NCBI GenBank assembly: GCA_017428525.1
Contig: JAFRQQ010000019.1
Coordinates: 62,001-126,000 of the forward strand
From: Clostridia bacterium
GTDB taxonomy: Bacteria > Bacillota > Clostridia > Oscillospirales > Acutalibacteraceae
Direction of reading: 5' to 3'
DNA: 64,000 bases
Shown here piece by piece: positions 25,076-35,052 of this stretch (positions within the stretch are counted from its first letter, which is position 1; every line of letters starts with the position of its first letter). The position numbers and the translations under genes are program-made. The notes under the pieces were generated by a model, which saw only the letters and a list, made by a program, of their open reading frames with translations, searched no databases and had not been told where the DNA came from.

Positions 25076-26195
25076 ACGGATTCTCATCGCCGCCGGCGGC
25101 ACGGGCGGTCACATCAACCCCGCGCTGGGAACGGCGGGCTTTATCAAAGAACGGCAGCCGGAGACCGAAATCGAATTCGTCGGCACGGCGGATAAAATGG
25201 AGGCGCGGCTGGTGCCGCAGGCGGGCTATCCGCTGCGCACGATCGAGATCAGCGGCTTTTACCGCAGCTTTTCGGGGGAAGCGATCCGGCATAATCTCAG
25301 CACGCTTTCCAAGCTCCTCAAATCCTCCGCGCAGGCAAGAAAGATCCTGCTGGACTTCCGGCCCGATCTCGTGATCGGCTTCGGCGGCTATGTCAGCGGG
25401 CCGGTGCTGCGCGAGGCGGCGAAGCTCGGCATCCCGACGGCCATTCATGAGCAGAACGCCTATCCCGGCGTGACGAACAAGGCGCTGGCCGGCCGGGTGG
25501 ACCGCGTGATGCTCACCGCTCCGCAGGCGGAGCAATACATGAAACCGAAGCATCCCTGCGTCGTGACGGGGCTGCCCATCCGCGGCGACCTGCTGCGCAC
25601 CGACCGCGCGCAGGCGAAGGCGGCGCTGCAGCTCGACGGCAAGCCGCTGATTCTTTCCATGGGCGGCAGCCTCGGCGCAAAGCCTGTCAACGACGCCGTA
25701 CTCGGCCTGATTCTGCAAAAGCAGGCGGATCATGACTGCGTGTTTCTGCACGCAACGGGCAAGGGCGGCGCGGAAGCTTTCCGTTCAGCGCTCGAAGCGC
25801 AGGGAATCGACCTTGCGCAGCGCCCGGATATCCGCATCACCGAATACATCGACATCCCGCAGTGCCTGCCGGCGGCGGATCTCGTGATCGCGCGCTCCGG
25901 CGCGAGCACCCTCAGCGAGCTGCAGGCGCTCGGCGTGCCCTCCATCCTGATTCCCTCGCCCTATGTCACGGAGAATCATCAATATCACAACGCGATGGCG
26001 CTGGTCGAAAAAGACGCCGCGCTGATTCTGGAGGAAAAGGATCTGACGCCGGAATCGCTCACGCAGGCCGTCAACGGACTGCTGCAGGCGCCGGAACGGC
26101 TGCTGACGCTCGGGCAGAATGCCCGCGCGATGGCCGTGCTGGACGCGACGCAGCGCATTTACGACACGCTCTGCGAGATCGTGCCCCAAAAGTAA
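25062..26195 (+). CDS. murG: Undecaprenyldiphospho-MurNAc-pentapeptide GlcNAc transferase
   Basis: A 377-residue GT28 enzyme that adds GlcNAc to lipid I to give lipid II on the cytoplasmic face of the membrane. Motifs: IAAGGTGGHINPAL in the N-terminal loop, HEQNAYPGVTNKALA, SMGGSLGAKPVND and the nucleotide-binding ARSGASTLSELQALG with PYVTENHQYHNA. AAGGAGGAG is about 6 bp before the ATG at 25062, which overlaps the ftsW end. Length matches the family. Confidence 0.96.
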   Translation: MLCAERILIAAGGTGGHINPALGTAGFIKERQPETEIEFVGTADKMEARLVPQAGYPLRTIEISGFYRSFSGEAIRHNLSTLSKLLKSSAQARKILLDFRPDLVIGFGGYVSGPVLREAAKLGIPTAIHEQNAYPGVTNKALAGRVDRVMLTAPQAEQYMKPKHPCVVTGLPIRGDLLRTDRAQAKAALQLDGKPLILSMGGSLGAKPVNDAVLGLILQKQADHDCVFLHATGKGGAEAFRSALEAQGIDLAQRPDIRITEYIDIPQCLPAADLVIARSGASTLSELQALGVPSILIPSPYVTENHQYHNAMALVEKDAALILEEKDLTPESLTQAVNGLLQAPERLLTLGQNARAMAVLDATQRIYDTLCEIVPQK

Positions 26196-26246
26196 CCGAT
26201 TCCCCGCGCTCTGAATAGGATGGAACATAACAAGGAGCGTGGAGGT

Positions 26247-27509
26247 ATGGAGTTTTACCGCATTCAGGGCGGGCGGCGTCTGCAGGGCGCCGTCCGTTTA
26301 CAGGGCGCCAAAAACAGCGCGCTGCCGATCCTGGCCGCAACCGTGGCCGCCGGCGGCAAAAGCGTGCTGCACCACTGCCCGCAGCTGACCGATATTGACG
26401 CCACGGTCGCTATGCTGCGGCACATCGGCTGCCGCGTGACGCAGGACGGCGAAACCGTGACCGTGGATGCGTCTGCCGCGGACAGCTGGGAAATCCCCGA
26501 GCATCTCATGCGCGAAATGCGCTCGTCGATCATTTTTCTCGGAGCGCTGATCGCCCGCTTCGGCCGCGCGACCGTGACACAGCCGGGCGGCTGCGATATC
26601 GGCCTGCGCCCGATCAATCTGCATCTTTCCGCGCTGCAGGCCATGGGCGTGCGCGTGGAGGAAAGCGGCGGGCAGATCCGCTGCAGCGCGCCCGACGGCG
26701 TGCGGGCCGCGGAATTGCCGCTGGCCCTGCCGAGCGTCGGCGCTACGGAAAACATCCTCCTTGCCGCGCTGTGCGCGCAGGGGGAAACCGTGATCCGCAA
26801 TGCGGCGCGGGAGCCGGAGATCGGCGACCTGGCGTCGTTTCTGCGCGCCTGCGGCGCCGACATCACCGGCGACGGCGAGAGTACTGTGCGCATTCGGGGC
26901 GGACGGGCGCTGCACGATGCGGCGTTTACGATCATGCCCGACCGCATTGCCGCGGCGACCTATATGGTCTGCGCCGCCTGCACCGGCGGAAGCATCGAGA
27001 TCGCGCCGGTGATCCCGGAGCATCTCTCGCCCGTGCTGCCCGTATTCCGCGAGGCCGGCTGTGACGTGCGCCTGCAGGGGCAGACGCTTTGCATGACGGC
27101 GCCGGCGAGGCTGACGCGCGTGCGTTCCGTGCAGACGATGCCCTATCCCGGGTTTCCGACGGATGCGCAGGCGGTCGTGATGGCGATGCTCGCAACTGCG
27201 CAGGGTACAAGCGTGATCACCGAAAAAGTATTCGAAAACCGATTTCATCATATCCCCGAGCTGCGGAAAATGGGCGCGGATATCCGCACCGCGGATTGCG
27301 GCGTGGCCGTGATCGAAGGGGTGCCGCGTCTGCACGGCGCAGCCGTGACCGCCAGCGATCTGCGCGGCGGCAGCGCGCTTGTGGCGGCGGCGCTCGGCGC
27401 AGAAGGGGAAACGACCGTTGCGCGGATCGCGCATATCGACCGCGGGTGCGAGCGCTTTGCGCAGGTGCTGCGCGGGCTCGGCGCGGACATAGAAAGAGAA
27501 CAGGAATGA
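26247..27509 (+). CDS. murA: UDP-GlcNAc 1-carboxyvinyltransferase
   Basis: A 420-residue enolpyruvyl transferase that starts muropeptide synthesis. Lys22-Asn23 (GAKNSALP) and the fosfomycin-target Cys at residue 116 (PGGCDIGLRP) are present. The ATG at 26247 is used because AAGGAG lies 9 bp upstream and MEFYRIQGG is the normal beginning. Firmicutes often carry two MurA paralogues; this copy lies in the division cluster between murG and divIB. Confidence 0.95.
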   Translation: MEFYRIQGGRRLQGAVRLQGAKNSALPILAATVAAGGKSVLHHCPQLTDIDATVAMLRHIGCRVTQDGETVTVDASAADSWEIPEHLMREMRSSIIFLGALIARFGRATVTQPGGCDIGLRPINLHLSALQAMGVRVEESGGQIRCSAPDGVRAAELPLALPSVGATENILLAALCAQGETVIRNAAREPEIGDLASFLRACGADITGDGESTVRIRGGRALHDAAFTIMPDRIAAATYMVCAACTGGSIEIAPVIPEHLSPVLPVFREAGCDVRLQGQTLCMTAPARLTRVRSVQTMPYPGFPTDAQAVVMAMLATAQGTSVITEKVFENRFHHIPELRKMGADIRTADCGVAVIEGVPRLHGAAVTASDLRGGSALVAAALGAEGETTVARIAHIDRGCERFAQVLRGLGADIEREQE

Positions 27510-27518
27510 GGTGCGGCG

Positions 27519-28520
27519 ATGGCGGCCGAAAAAACGCGGGAGCGTTCCAAAATCAGAAAAATCATGCGCGCGGTACTCGTGACGCTGGCGTTTGTGATCG
27601 GCATTTTGCTGCTTGTCGGCACCGTGACGGCGTTTTTTGTCTTCCGCGTGAAAACCTTTGAATTTGAAGGCAGCAGCACCTATTCCCACGCGGAGATCGA
27701 GCAGGCCTCCGGCGTCACGCAGGGGAGCAATCTGCTTTTTCTCAACCTGCAGCAGACGGCGCGGCAGATCGAGGAAACGCTGCCGAATCTCGTGGATGTT
27801 GAGATTCGCCGCAAGCTGCCGAACACCCTGGTCATCGCCTATGATGAAACCACGATGGCCTATGCCGTGCAGACCGGCGAAAACGCCTTCGCCGTGACCA
27901 ACAGCGGCTTCAAGGTGCTTTCGCATATGAATGCGCAGCCGGAGGGGACGGTGCTGGTCGTCACGGGCATGCCGCCGCTCGCTGCGCGGGAGGGCACGGT
28001 GCTCTCCTTCGTCAACGACCCGAGCAGCACGGACGCAACGCTGCAGGCGATGCTCGGCATCGCGGCCGCAATTTCGGAGAGCGGCGCGGAAAACATCGAT
28101 GAAATCAATGTGACCGATCTGCAGAATCTTTATCTGATTTATGACGGGCGCGTGCTTGTCAAGCTCGGCGGCGCGACGCAGCTGGAGGAAAAGCTGCAGC
28201 TTTGCGTGAATTCCATGGAGAAGGAAGACGCCATTGACACCACCCACGGCGGCACGCTGAATCTGACCGTGCCCGGGCGTGCCTATTTCCGGCCGATGAA
28301 AATCGCGGAGATGCCGGAGCTCGCGGCGTATCTGCCTGCCGTGCAGCCCAAAGAGGACGTCGATGCGCAGGCGCCGGCCGACGCGGAGGATGCGCGGAAA
28401 GATGAGGACGAAGCGGACGACGAAGAAGACGACAACGAAGACGACGGCGAAGAGAAAGACACGGGAAACGACGAAGACAACGCATATGATACGGACGGGA
28501 CAGACGAGGAAGATACATAA
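27519..28520 (+). CDS. divIB: FtsQ/DivIB-type cell division protein with acidic tail
   Basis: A 333-residue bitopic protein: basic N-terminus, membrane helix at about 25-47, a POTRA-type domain (VKTFEFEGSSTYSHAEIEQA) and a beta domain (LPNTLVIAYDETTMAYAV). DivIB/FtsQ scaffolds the septal synthase with FtsL and DivIC. The final 60 residues are almost entirely Asp and Glu (DEADDEEDDNEDDGEE and so on), which is not part of the standard fold. It is the last gene of the plus-strand cluster; ftsZ, often next, is not here. Confidence 0.9.
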   Translation: MAAEKTRERSKIRKIMRAVLVTLAFVIGILLLVGTVTAFFVFRVKTFEFEGSSTYSHAEIEQASGVTQGSNLLFLNLQQTARQIEETLPNLVDVEIRRKLPNTLVIAYDETTMAYAVQTGENAFAVTNSGFKVLSHMNAQPEGTVLVVTGMPPLAAREGTVLSFVNDPSSTDATLQAMLGIAAAISESGAENIDEINVTDLQNLYLIYDGRVLVKLGGATQLEEKLQLCVNSMEKEDAIDTTHGGTLNLTVPGRAYFRPMKIAEMPELAAYLPAVQPKEDVDAQAPADAEDARKDEDEADDEEDDNEDDGEEKDTGNDEDNAYDTDGTDEEDT

Positions 28521-28540
28521 GCCGACGAAACCCGGCCGGC

Positions 28541-28577
28541 AGAAAAACAGCCCGCGGCGCCATGCGCCGCGGGCTGT
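28541..28577 (-). terminator. Terminator between divIB and glnN
   Basis: ACAGCCCGCGGCGC (28547-28560) pairs perfectly with GCGCCGCGGGCTGT (28564-28577) around a 3-nt loop; the minus strand continues with TTTTTCT. It ends glnN and can also slow plus-strand readthrough from divIB. Confidence 0.85.
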
Positions 28578-28604
28578 CTTCTGTATGCAATTGTTTTTTT
28601 CGGT

Positions 28605-30692
28605 TTACTGCACGCTGAACAGCAGATCCGCATAGGACGGATAGGGCCAGCGGTCGGCGGGCGTGAGGGTTTCGGCGGTGTCCGCCTTTGCGCGCACGGA
28701 TTCCATCAGCGGCAGGATGCGGTCCTTGAACAGCGCCGCTTCCGCCTCCTTGCTCTCGCTCGCGTGCGCGGTTTCCAGCAGCGCCTCCAGCTCGTTCTGC
28801 CCCGCATAGATCTCGTTGCAGAGGTTCGCCAGCGTGGCGGCGGTGCTCAGCTCGTATTCGCAGCAGGCGGGGCCGAGCACGGCGGTCTTGGCCGCGGCGG
28901 TCTCCGTGAGCTGCCGGACGAAGGCGGAAATGGCCGGCAGGATCTCCTTGTTGAGCATCATCAGCGCCGTGACCGCCTCGATGTTGACGGTCTTGCAGTA
29001 GTTCTCCAGATAGATCTCATACCGCGCTTCCAGCTCGCTGCGGCTGAAGACTTTGTGATCCTCAAAGAGCCGCACGTTCTTTTCGCTCAGCAGGCAGGGC
29101 AGGCAGTCCGGTGTCGTGCGCAGATTCAGCAGGCCGCGCGCCTGCGCCTCGTTGATCCATGCGTCGTCGTAGCCGTTGCCGTTGAAGATGATGCGCTTGT
29201 GATCCTTGATCGTCTTTTTGATCAGGGCGTGCAGCGCCTCCTCGAAATCGTCTACGTTTTCCAGCCGGTCGGCATAGGATTTCAACGATTCCGCGATCGC
29301 GGTGTTCAGCACGATATTCGCGCTCGCGATCGAATTGGCCGAGCCGAGCATGCGGAATTCGAATTTGTTGCCCGTGAAGGCGAAAGGCGAGGTGCGGTTG
29401 CGGTCGGTCGCATCCTTCGAGAAACGCGGCAGGATGTGAACGCCGACTTTCAGCAGCGTTTTCTCCTTCGCGCCGTAAACAGCGTCGTTCTCGATCGCGG
29501 TCAGGATGTCGGTCAGCTCGTCGCCCAGAAACATGGACATGATCGCCGGCGGCGCTTCGTTCGCGCCCAGACGGTGGTCGTTGCCGGCGCTGGCCACGGA
29601 AATGCGCAGCAGATCCTGATAGTCGTCCACGGCCTTGATCACCGCGCACAGAAAGAGCAGGAACTGCGCGTTTTCGGCCGGCGTATCGCCCGGCTCAAGC
29701 AGGTTGACCCCGTCGCTGGAAATGGACCAGTTATTGTGTTTGCCGCTGCCGTTGACGCCGGCGAAGGGCTTCTCATGCAGCAGGCAGATCAGATCGTGCT
29801 TTTTCGCCACCTTCTGCATGACGTCCATCATCAGCTGATTGTGGTCGGTGGCGATGTTGGTGGTGGTGAAGATCGGCGCGAGCTCATGCTGCCCGGGGGC
29901 CACCTCGTTGTGCTCCGTCTTGGCCAGCACGCCGAGCTTCCACAGCTCCGCATCCAGCTCTTTCATGAAGGCCGCAACGCGCAGCTTGATCGAGCCGAAA
30001 TAGTGGTCGTCCATCTCCTGCCCCTTCGGCGGCTTGACGCCGAAGAGTGTGCGGCCCGTGAACATCAGATCCGGCCGCTTGAGATAGAGCGCCTTGTCGA
30101 TCAGAAAGTATTCCTGCTCGGCGCCGACCGTGGTCGCGACCCCGGAGCCCTCCGCGCCGAAGAGCTTCATGATCCGCTTGGCCTGGCGGTTGATCGCCTC
30201 CATTGAGCGCAGCAGGGGCGTTTTGGTATCCAGCGCCTCGCCGCCGTAGGAGCAGAACGCCGTGGGGATGCAGAGCGTCTGCTCTTTGATGAAGGCGGGG
30301 GAGGTCGGATCCCAGGCCGTGTAGCCGCGGGCCTCGAAGGTCGCGCGCAGACCGCCGCTCGGGAAGGAGGAGGCGTCCGGCTCGCCGCGCACGAGCTCCT
30401 TGCCGGAAAACTCCATCAGCACGCCGCCGTCCCCGGTCGGGGTGATGAAGCTGTCATGCTTCTCGGCGGTGATGCCGGTCATCGGCTGAAACCAGTGGGT
30501 GAAATGGGTCGCGCCGTTTTCCACCGCCCAGTCCTTCATGGCGGCGGCCACGACGTTGGCCACGGCGATATCCAGCCGCTTGCCGTCGCGGATGGTCTTT
30601 TTCATGGCGCTGTAGGTTTCCTCCGGCAGACGCTCGCGCATGGCGCGGTCGTCAAATACCATGCAGCCGAAATAATCAGGCACGCTCATCAT
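28605..30692 (-). CDS. glnN: Type III glutamine synthetase
   Basis: A 695-residue enzyme, the size of GSIII rather than the 450-residue GSI. It makes glutamine from glutamate, ammonia and ATP. Typical stretches: [20 protein letters not shown] near the start, [31 protein letters not shown] and [13 protein letters not shown] start at the ATG at 30692 (MMSVPDYFG), preceded by GGAG at 8 bp, and reject the longer frame because it would cross the promoter at 30729-30757. It is monocistronic and divergent from an acyl-CoA synthetase. Confidence 0.96.
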   Translation of the reverse strand: MMSVPDYFGCMVFDDRAMRERLPEETYSAMKKTIRDGKRLDIAVANVVAAAMKDWAVENGATHFTHWFQPMTGITAEKHDSFITPTGDGGVLMEFSGKELVRGEPDASSFPSGGLRATFEARGYTAWDPTSPAFIKEQTLCIPTAFCSYGGEALDTKTPLLRSMEAINRQAKRIMKLFGAEGSGVATTVGAEQEYFLIDKALYLKRPDLMFTGRTLFGVKPPKGQEMDDHYFGSIKLRVAAFMKELDAELWKLGVLAKTEHNEVAPGQHELAPIFTTTNIATDHNQLMMDVMQKVAKKHDLICLLHEKPFAGVNGSGKHNNWSISSDGVNLLEPGDTPAENAQFLLFLCAVIKAVDDYQDLLRISVASAGNDHRLGANEAPPAIMSMFLGDELTDILTAIENDAVYGAKEKTLLKVGVHILPRFSKDATDRNRTSPFAFTGNKFEFRMLGSANSIASANIVLNTAIAESLKSYADRLENVDDFEEALHALIKKTIKDHKRIIFNGNGYDDAWINEAQARGLLNLRTTPDCLPCLLSEKNVRLFEDHKVFSRSELEARYEIYLENYCKTVNIEAVTALMMLNKEILPAISAFVRQLTETAAAKTAVLGPACCEYELSTAATLANLCNEIYAGQNELEALLETAHASESKEAEAALFKDRILPLMESVRAKADTAETLTPADRWPYPSYADLLFSVQ

Positions 30693-30728
30693 AATGATTT
30701 CTCCATTCTGAAAACTCACAATACAGCT

Positions 30729-30757
30729 AGTATATATAGAATTCTGTCCAAAGTCAA
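30729..30757 (-). promoter_or_regulatory. Sigma-A promoter of glnN
   Basis: Minus strand TTGACT (30757-30752), 17 bp, TATACT (30734-30729), about 37 bp before the start codon. Confidence 0.75.
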
Positions 30758-30821
30758 GAGCAACCGTGCGAAAATGACCCCGCATTTTTTTGATTATTCA
30801 CAATATTTCATAGATTGTTCA

Positions 30822-30850
30822 TTGATTTTGACGGCGAGATATGATAAAAT
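30822..30850 (+). promoter_or_regulatory. Sigma-A promoter of the acyl-CoA synthetase gene
   Basis: TTGATT (30822-30827), 17 bp, TAAAAT (30845-30850). The flanking 30780-30910 is strongly AT-rich and contains no gene; the leader to the start codon is about 125 bases. Confidence 0.65.
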
Positions 30851-30981
30851 AAAAAGCAATTATAAATATATATCCATTTTAATAAATAAAAACAATACTA
30901 GATATAGATTGTCTGCGGATGACAGGATCCGCGCGCCGGCAGCGGGCCGGCGAAGCGACGGAAGAAAGGAGCGTGGAAGCA

Positions 30982-32670
30982 ATGGAACCGTTCTACCGGG
31001 TACGGGAATTCTCGACTGTCCGGGAACTCATGGAAATGAGCGCCCGCCTGTTCGGAGACCGTCCGGCGTTCGAAATCAAGCGCGGCGACGCGCATTTTGA
31101 AGTGACATATCAAGCATATCTGGCGGATATCAACGCGCTGAGCACGGCGCTGATCGACCGCGGCGGCCCCGCCGTGCGCGCGGGCATCTGCGCGGATAAC
31201 TGCTATGAATACTGCCTGACTTATATTTCCGTGATCTGCGCGGGCGGCGTGGTTGTGCCGATCGACAAGGAGCTGCACACGCCCGATATTCTCGGCATCA
31301 TCGAAACCGCCGAGGTGCAGCTGCTGTTCTGCGACGAGAAATTCCTGCAAAAGCACGGCGCCGCGATGCCCTCCTCCGTGCAGCTGATCTGCTTCCGCGC
31401 GGAAGCGCCGGCGCAGGGGGAGCGCTTCGACGATGTTCTTGCCGCCGGCAAGCGGCTCAATGCATCCGGCAACGCGCTTTATCAGCAGGTCCGGCATGAT
31501 CCGGAGGCGCTCTGCACGCTGCTTTTCACCTCCGGCACCACCGGCACATCCAAGGGCGTGATGCTCTGCCAGCGCAATTTTGTCTTTGAGGTCAAGGCCG
31601 CCATGGGCGTGCTGAAGATCCATCCCGAGGACTGCGGTATCTCCCTGCTGCCGCTGCACCACACTTTTGAGAGCGCCATCATTCTGTTTTTTGCGCCGTA
31701 TGCCGGGGCGAAGGTCACCTTCTGCGAGGGCTTCACCCATGTGCTGCGCAATATGAAGGAATTCAATCCGACCGTGTTTGTCGCCGTGCCGCAGGTGCTG
31801 GAAATCGTTCACAAGCGCATTCTGAAGGCGATCAACAAAAAGAGATTCGGCGCGGTCAAATTCGAGGTCGGCAAGGCGCTTTGCAAGGGCGCGAGCAAGG
31901 TCAATATCGACCTCAAGCGCGTGGTTTTCAAGGAGATTCAGGAGACCTTCGGCGGCCATATGCGCCTGATCATCTGCGGCGGTGCGCCGATCGATCCGCA
32001 GATCATCAAGGATTTCGACGCCTTCGGCATTCAGGTCGTCTTCGGCTACGGACTGACGGAATGTGCCCCGCTGGCGATCATCAATCACGACCGTCTGCGC
32101 ACGACGGATTCCATCGGGCAGCCGCTGCCCGGCGTGCAGGCGAAGATCATCGACAAGGATGAAAACGGCGTGGGCGAGGTCTGCGTCAAGGGCGATATGG
32201 TGATGCTCGGCTACTACCGCAACCCCGAGGCGACGGCCGCGGTGATGGATGCGGACGGCTTTTTACACACCGGCGACCTCGGCTTCGTGGATGCGAAGGG
32301 CAATTATCACCTGACCGGCCGCTGCAAGAACGTGATCGTGACCTCCAACGGAAAGAATATCTATCCCGAGGAGCTGGAATATCATATCAACGCGAGCGAC
32401 GTGGTCGCGGCGAGCATGGTCGAGGGCGTGGAGGATAAGAACGGCGAGGTGCGCGTGCATGCGCAGCTGCTGCCGGATCTGGACGAGCTCGAGGAGAAGA
32501 TCGGACGCAAGCCGACCAAGGAAGAGGTGGACCGCGCCATGAAGGACGTGGTGGACCAGGTCAACGCGCAGCTGCCCGGCTTCAAGCATATCCGCACGTT
32601 CGCCGTGCGCAGCAAGGAATTCGTGATGACCACCACGCAGAAGATCAAGCGCGAATCCAACAAATCATAA
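30982..32670 (+). CDS. Long-chain acyl-CoA synthetase / AMP-forming acyl ligase
   Basis: A 562-residue ANL-superfamily enzyme. Motifs in order: the phosphate loop LLFTSGTTGTSKGVML (about residue 175), VFGYGLTECAP, TGDLGFVDAKGNYHLTGR and, near the end, TTTQKIKRES with the catalytic Lys. It activates a carboxylate, probably a fatty acid, as acyl-AMP and then the thioester. I use the ATG at 30982 (MEPFYRVREF) with AAAGGAG about 11 bp upstream; an ATG 21 codons earlier is in frame but unsupported. No neighbouring ligand-specific gene helps to fix the substrate. Confidence 0.9.
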   Translation: MEPFYRVREFSTVRELMEMSARLFGDRPAFEIKRGDAHFEVTYQAYLADINALSTALIDRGGPAVRAGICADNCYEYCLTYISVICAGGVVVPIDKELHTPDILGIIETAEVQLLFCDEKFLQKHGAAMPSSVQLICFRAEAPAQGERFDDVLAAGKRLNASGNALYQQVRHDPEALCTLLFTSGTTGTSKGVMLCQRNFVFEVKAAMGVLKIHPEDCGISLLPLHHTFESAIILFFAPYAGAKVTFCEGFTHVLRNMKEFNPTVFVAVPQVLEIVHKRILKAINKKRFGAVKFEVGKALCKGASKVNIDLKRVVFKEIQETFGGHMRLIICGGAPIDPQIIKDFDAFGIQVVFGYGLTECAPLAIINHDRLRTTDSIGQPLPGVQAKIIDKDENGVGEVCVKGDMVMLGYYRNPEATAAVMDADGFLHTGDLGFVDAKGNYHLTGRCKNVIVTSNGKNIYPEELEYHINASDVVAASMVEGVEDKNGEVRVHAQLLPDLDELEEKIGRKPTKEEVDRAMKDVVDQVNAQLPGFKHIRTFAVRSKEFVMTTTQKIKRESNKS

Positions 32671-32684
32671 AGAACAAAAGAAAT

Positions 32685-32727
32685 CGCCCGGACAGGCACA
32701 GCAAAGGCTTGTCCGGGCGGTTTTTTC
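32685..32727 (+). terminator. Terminator between acyl-CoA synthetase and GH2 gene
   Basis: CGCCCGGACA (32685-32694) pairs with TGTCCGGGCG (32710-32719), followed by GTTTTTTC. It ends the plus-strand gene; the minus-strand GH2 gene stops just beyond it. Confidence 0.85.
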
Positions 32728-32731
32728 TGTT

Positions 32732-34438
32732 TCAGTCTTCAATCGCCGCCTTGCGGCTGTTGATCGCGTAATACTTGGCAATGTCGAATTTTGCCTTGCG
32801 GTCGTAGGTGTAAACGCCGTTCTGCTCCTGCTCCACATCCGTCAGCTGCGTATAGCAGAAGGCGAACATCCGGTCATTGTCCAGCAGCGCGTCGGTCAGA
32901 CCCTTGTAGCGCGCGAAATATTCCTCCTCGGTTTTCGGCGCGTTCCCGTAGCCCCAGGCGTCGCCGTTGTCGGCGTTCACGCTCCAGCGGATGCCGCCGT
33001 ATTCGCTGATGAAGCAGATGCCGCCGGGATAGTGCTGGATGTCCGGGAAGGCGTCGTGCAGCACGCCCTCGGTCATCAGCTTGTCATAACGCGGCTTGAA
33101 GATCGCGGGATCCTGCTCGTAGTCGTGCACGTCGTAGATGTCCGTTTCCACGTGGAAATTGCCGCTCGTATCGATGCAGGGGCGGGTCGGGTCGATCCGC
33201 TTGGTCATGCGGTAGACCGTGCGCAGCAGGGCAGGGTCGCGGCGGCGTCCGTCGCAGTCCCAGGTCTCGTTGAACGGGCACCAGCCGACGATGGCGGGAT
33301 GATTGCAGTCGCGCAGTACGGCCTCGCACCACTCCTCCAGATAGATCGGCGTCACGGCCGGATCGCTGTGGTCGACGCCCCAGTTCGGGTATTCGCCCCA
33401 GACGAGATAGCCCAGCCGGTCGCAGTGATAAAGGAAGCGCGGCTCAAACACTTTTTCGTGCAGACGCGCGCCGTTGAAGCCCGCCGCCATGGACATTTCA
33501 ATGTCATGCACCAGCGCCGCCTCGTCGCGGGCGGTGTAAATGCCGTCCGGATAGAAGCCCTGGTCGAGCACCAGACGCTGGAAGACGGATTTGCCGTTGA
33601 TGCGGAAGGCGTAACCGTCGATCGCGAGGTCGCGCAGGCCGAAATAGCTCTGCACCTCGTCCCCCTCAAACGTGAGCGTCAGGTCATACAGCCGCCCGTT
33701 GCCCGGCTCCCAGAGATGGGTTTCGGTCAGCGCCAGCTCCAGCCGCCCGAGCGTATCCACGGTTTTGGACGCGGTGCCGACCGTGCTGCCGGCATAAAAC
33801 GCATCCGCGCGCAGCACGCCCTTGCCCGCCACCTGCGCCTCGACGCTCAGCGTACCGTTGGCGGCGTCGGGAGAAAGGCGGATGGATTTGATATAGCTGC
33901 GCGGCGTGAATTCCAGCCACACGGTCTGCCAGATACCGGTCGTGCGGGTATACATGCAGCCGTAGGACTGCAGGCGGTCGCTCTGCTTGCCGCTGGGGAT
34001 GCGGCGGGAGCGCGTGTCATCCTGCGCGTTGACGATGATCGTATTCTCGCCCGCGTGCAGCAGGGCGGTGATCTCAAAGCGGAAGCTGGTGTAGCCGCCG
34101 GTGTGGACGCCGGCTTCTTTGCCGTTGACATAGACGTGCGTTTCATAGTCGACCGCGCCGAAGCACAGGAAGACGCGGCCTTCCAGCTGCGCCGCGGTGA
34201 TCTGCACGGTGCGGCGATACCAGACCGCCGGGATAAAATCGGTGTAACCGACGCCGGACAGCCGGCTCTCCGGGCAGAAGGGGACGGTGATCTGCCGCTC
34301 CCAGTCGCTTTTTTCAAGCATGCCCCCGGCCAGGCCGCTGTTGCCGAAATCGAAGGCAAAGTCCCACTCGCCGTTGAGATTCTGCCACTGCTTGCGTTCA
34401 AACTGGGGATTCGGGAATTCCGGACGCGGGATGGTCAT
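32732..34438 (-). CDS. Glycoside hydrolase family 2 protein
   Basis: A 568-residue protein with the GH2 plan: jelly-roll sugar-binding domain (VWYRRTVQI, YVNGKEAGVHTGGY), Ig-like domain, then the barrel. The acid/base Glu lies in PFNETWD (about residue 390) and the nucleophile Glu in FISEYGG (about 478). GH2 includes beta-galactosidases, beta-mannosidases and beta-glucuronidases; it is short, without extra C-terminal domains, and lacks a signal peptide, so it probably acts inside the cell on imported oligosaccharides. The ATG at 34438 has GAGAGG 9 bp upstream; a TTG three codons earlier is less likely. It is downstream of the HAD and GH95 genes in one operon. Confidence 0.88.
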   Translation of the reverse strand: MTIPRPEFPNPQFERKQWQNLNGEWDFAFDFGNSGLAGGMLEKSDWERQITVPFCPESRLSGVGYTDFIPAVWYRRTVQITAAQLEGRVFLCFGAVDYETHVYVNGKEAGVHTGGYTSFRFEITALLHAGENTIIVNAQDDTRSRRIPSGKQSDRLQSYGCMYTRTTGIWQTVWLEFTPRSYIKSIRLSPDAANGTLSVEAQVAGKGVLRADAFYAGSTVGTASKTVDTLGRLELALTETHLWEPGNGRLYDLTLTFEGDEVQSYFGLRDLAIDGYAFRINGKSVFQRLVLDQGFYPDGIYTARDEAALVHDIEMSMAAGFNGARLHEKVFEPRFLYHCDRLGYLVWGEYPNWGVDHSDPAVTPIYLEEWCEAVLRDCNHPAIVGWCPFNETWDCDGRRRDPALLRTVYRMTKRIDPTRPCIDTSGNFHVETDIYDVHDYEQDPAIFKPRYDKLMTEGVLHDAFPDIQHYPGGICFISEYGGIRWSVNADNGDAWGYGNAPKTEEEYFARYKGLTDALLDNDRMFAFCYTQLTDVEQEQNGVYTYDRKAKFDIAKYYAINSRKAAIED

Positions 34439-34455
34439 AGCAATCAACCTCTCAT

Positions 34456-35052
34456 CTATTTTTGTTTTGACGCTCTGCGCTGCAGCTCCTCGAAGGGCAG
34501 CTCCGTCAGAACGCCTTTTTTTGCATAGAAACAGTGTTCGCCCATAGCGAAAATGTGGATATCGCTCGGAATGTCGTCCGAAAACACGTTGACAAACTGC
34601 GCGTCGGGCAGCGCCTCCCGCAGCCGCAGGGGCTTTTGCACATCCTTGCAGTTGCGCCCGCGGATGCGGCCGGTTTTCGGATCCATCGGCGTCGCGATCA
34701 GATGCGAGACCTCGTATTTATCGCAGATCGGCCGCAGAAAGAATTCCGGCGAGGCCGAGCAGACGACGATCGGGCGCGCGCGATTTTCCGGCCGAAAAAT
34801 CGGATAGATGCGTTTCTCCTCCGCCTGCCAGAACCGCGCGGCCAGCCGTTCGCCGTCAACGAAGCGCAGGAAGGAGAAGCAGCGCCCCTTGAAGCTGTCG
34901 CCGCAGCCGAGAAAAAAGAGGATCAGATTCAGCAGCAGCCACGGCCCCATCAGCAGCAGATAGGGGCGGTGCAGCAGGCAGTAGAAGATGAAAACCGTTT
35001 CGGAATCGAAGGGGTAGACGGTTTTGTCGAAATCGTAAAGATCGTATTTCAT
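34456..35052 (-). CDS. HAD-superfamily phosphatase (HAD-IB-like)
   Basis: A 198-residue hydrolase with the four HAD motifs: DFDKT (DxDxT, residues 8-12), VVCSAS (Ser motif), a conserved Lys in CKDVQK, and FSDDIPSD. A hydrophobic stretch at about 30-50 forms part of the cap. Substrates of such subfamily I enzymes include phosphoserine and sugar or lipid phosphates; none can be chosen here. The start overlaps the GH95 stop as ATGA, so it is co-translated in the glycan operon. Confidence 0.85.
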   Translation of the reverse strand: MKYDLYDFDKTVYPFDSETVFIFYCLLHRPYLLLMGPWLLLNLILFFLGCGDSFKGRCFSFLRFVDGERLAARFWQAEEKRIYPIFRPENRARPIVVCSASPEFFLRPICDKYEVSHLIATPMDPKTGRIRGRNCKDVQKPLRLREALPDAQFVNVFSDDIPSDIHIFAMGEHCFYAKKGVLTELPFEELQRRASKQK

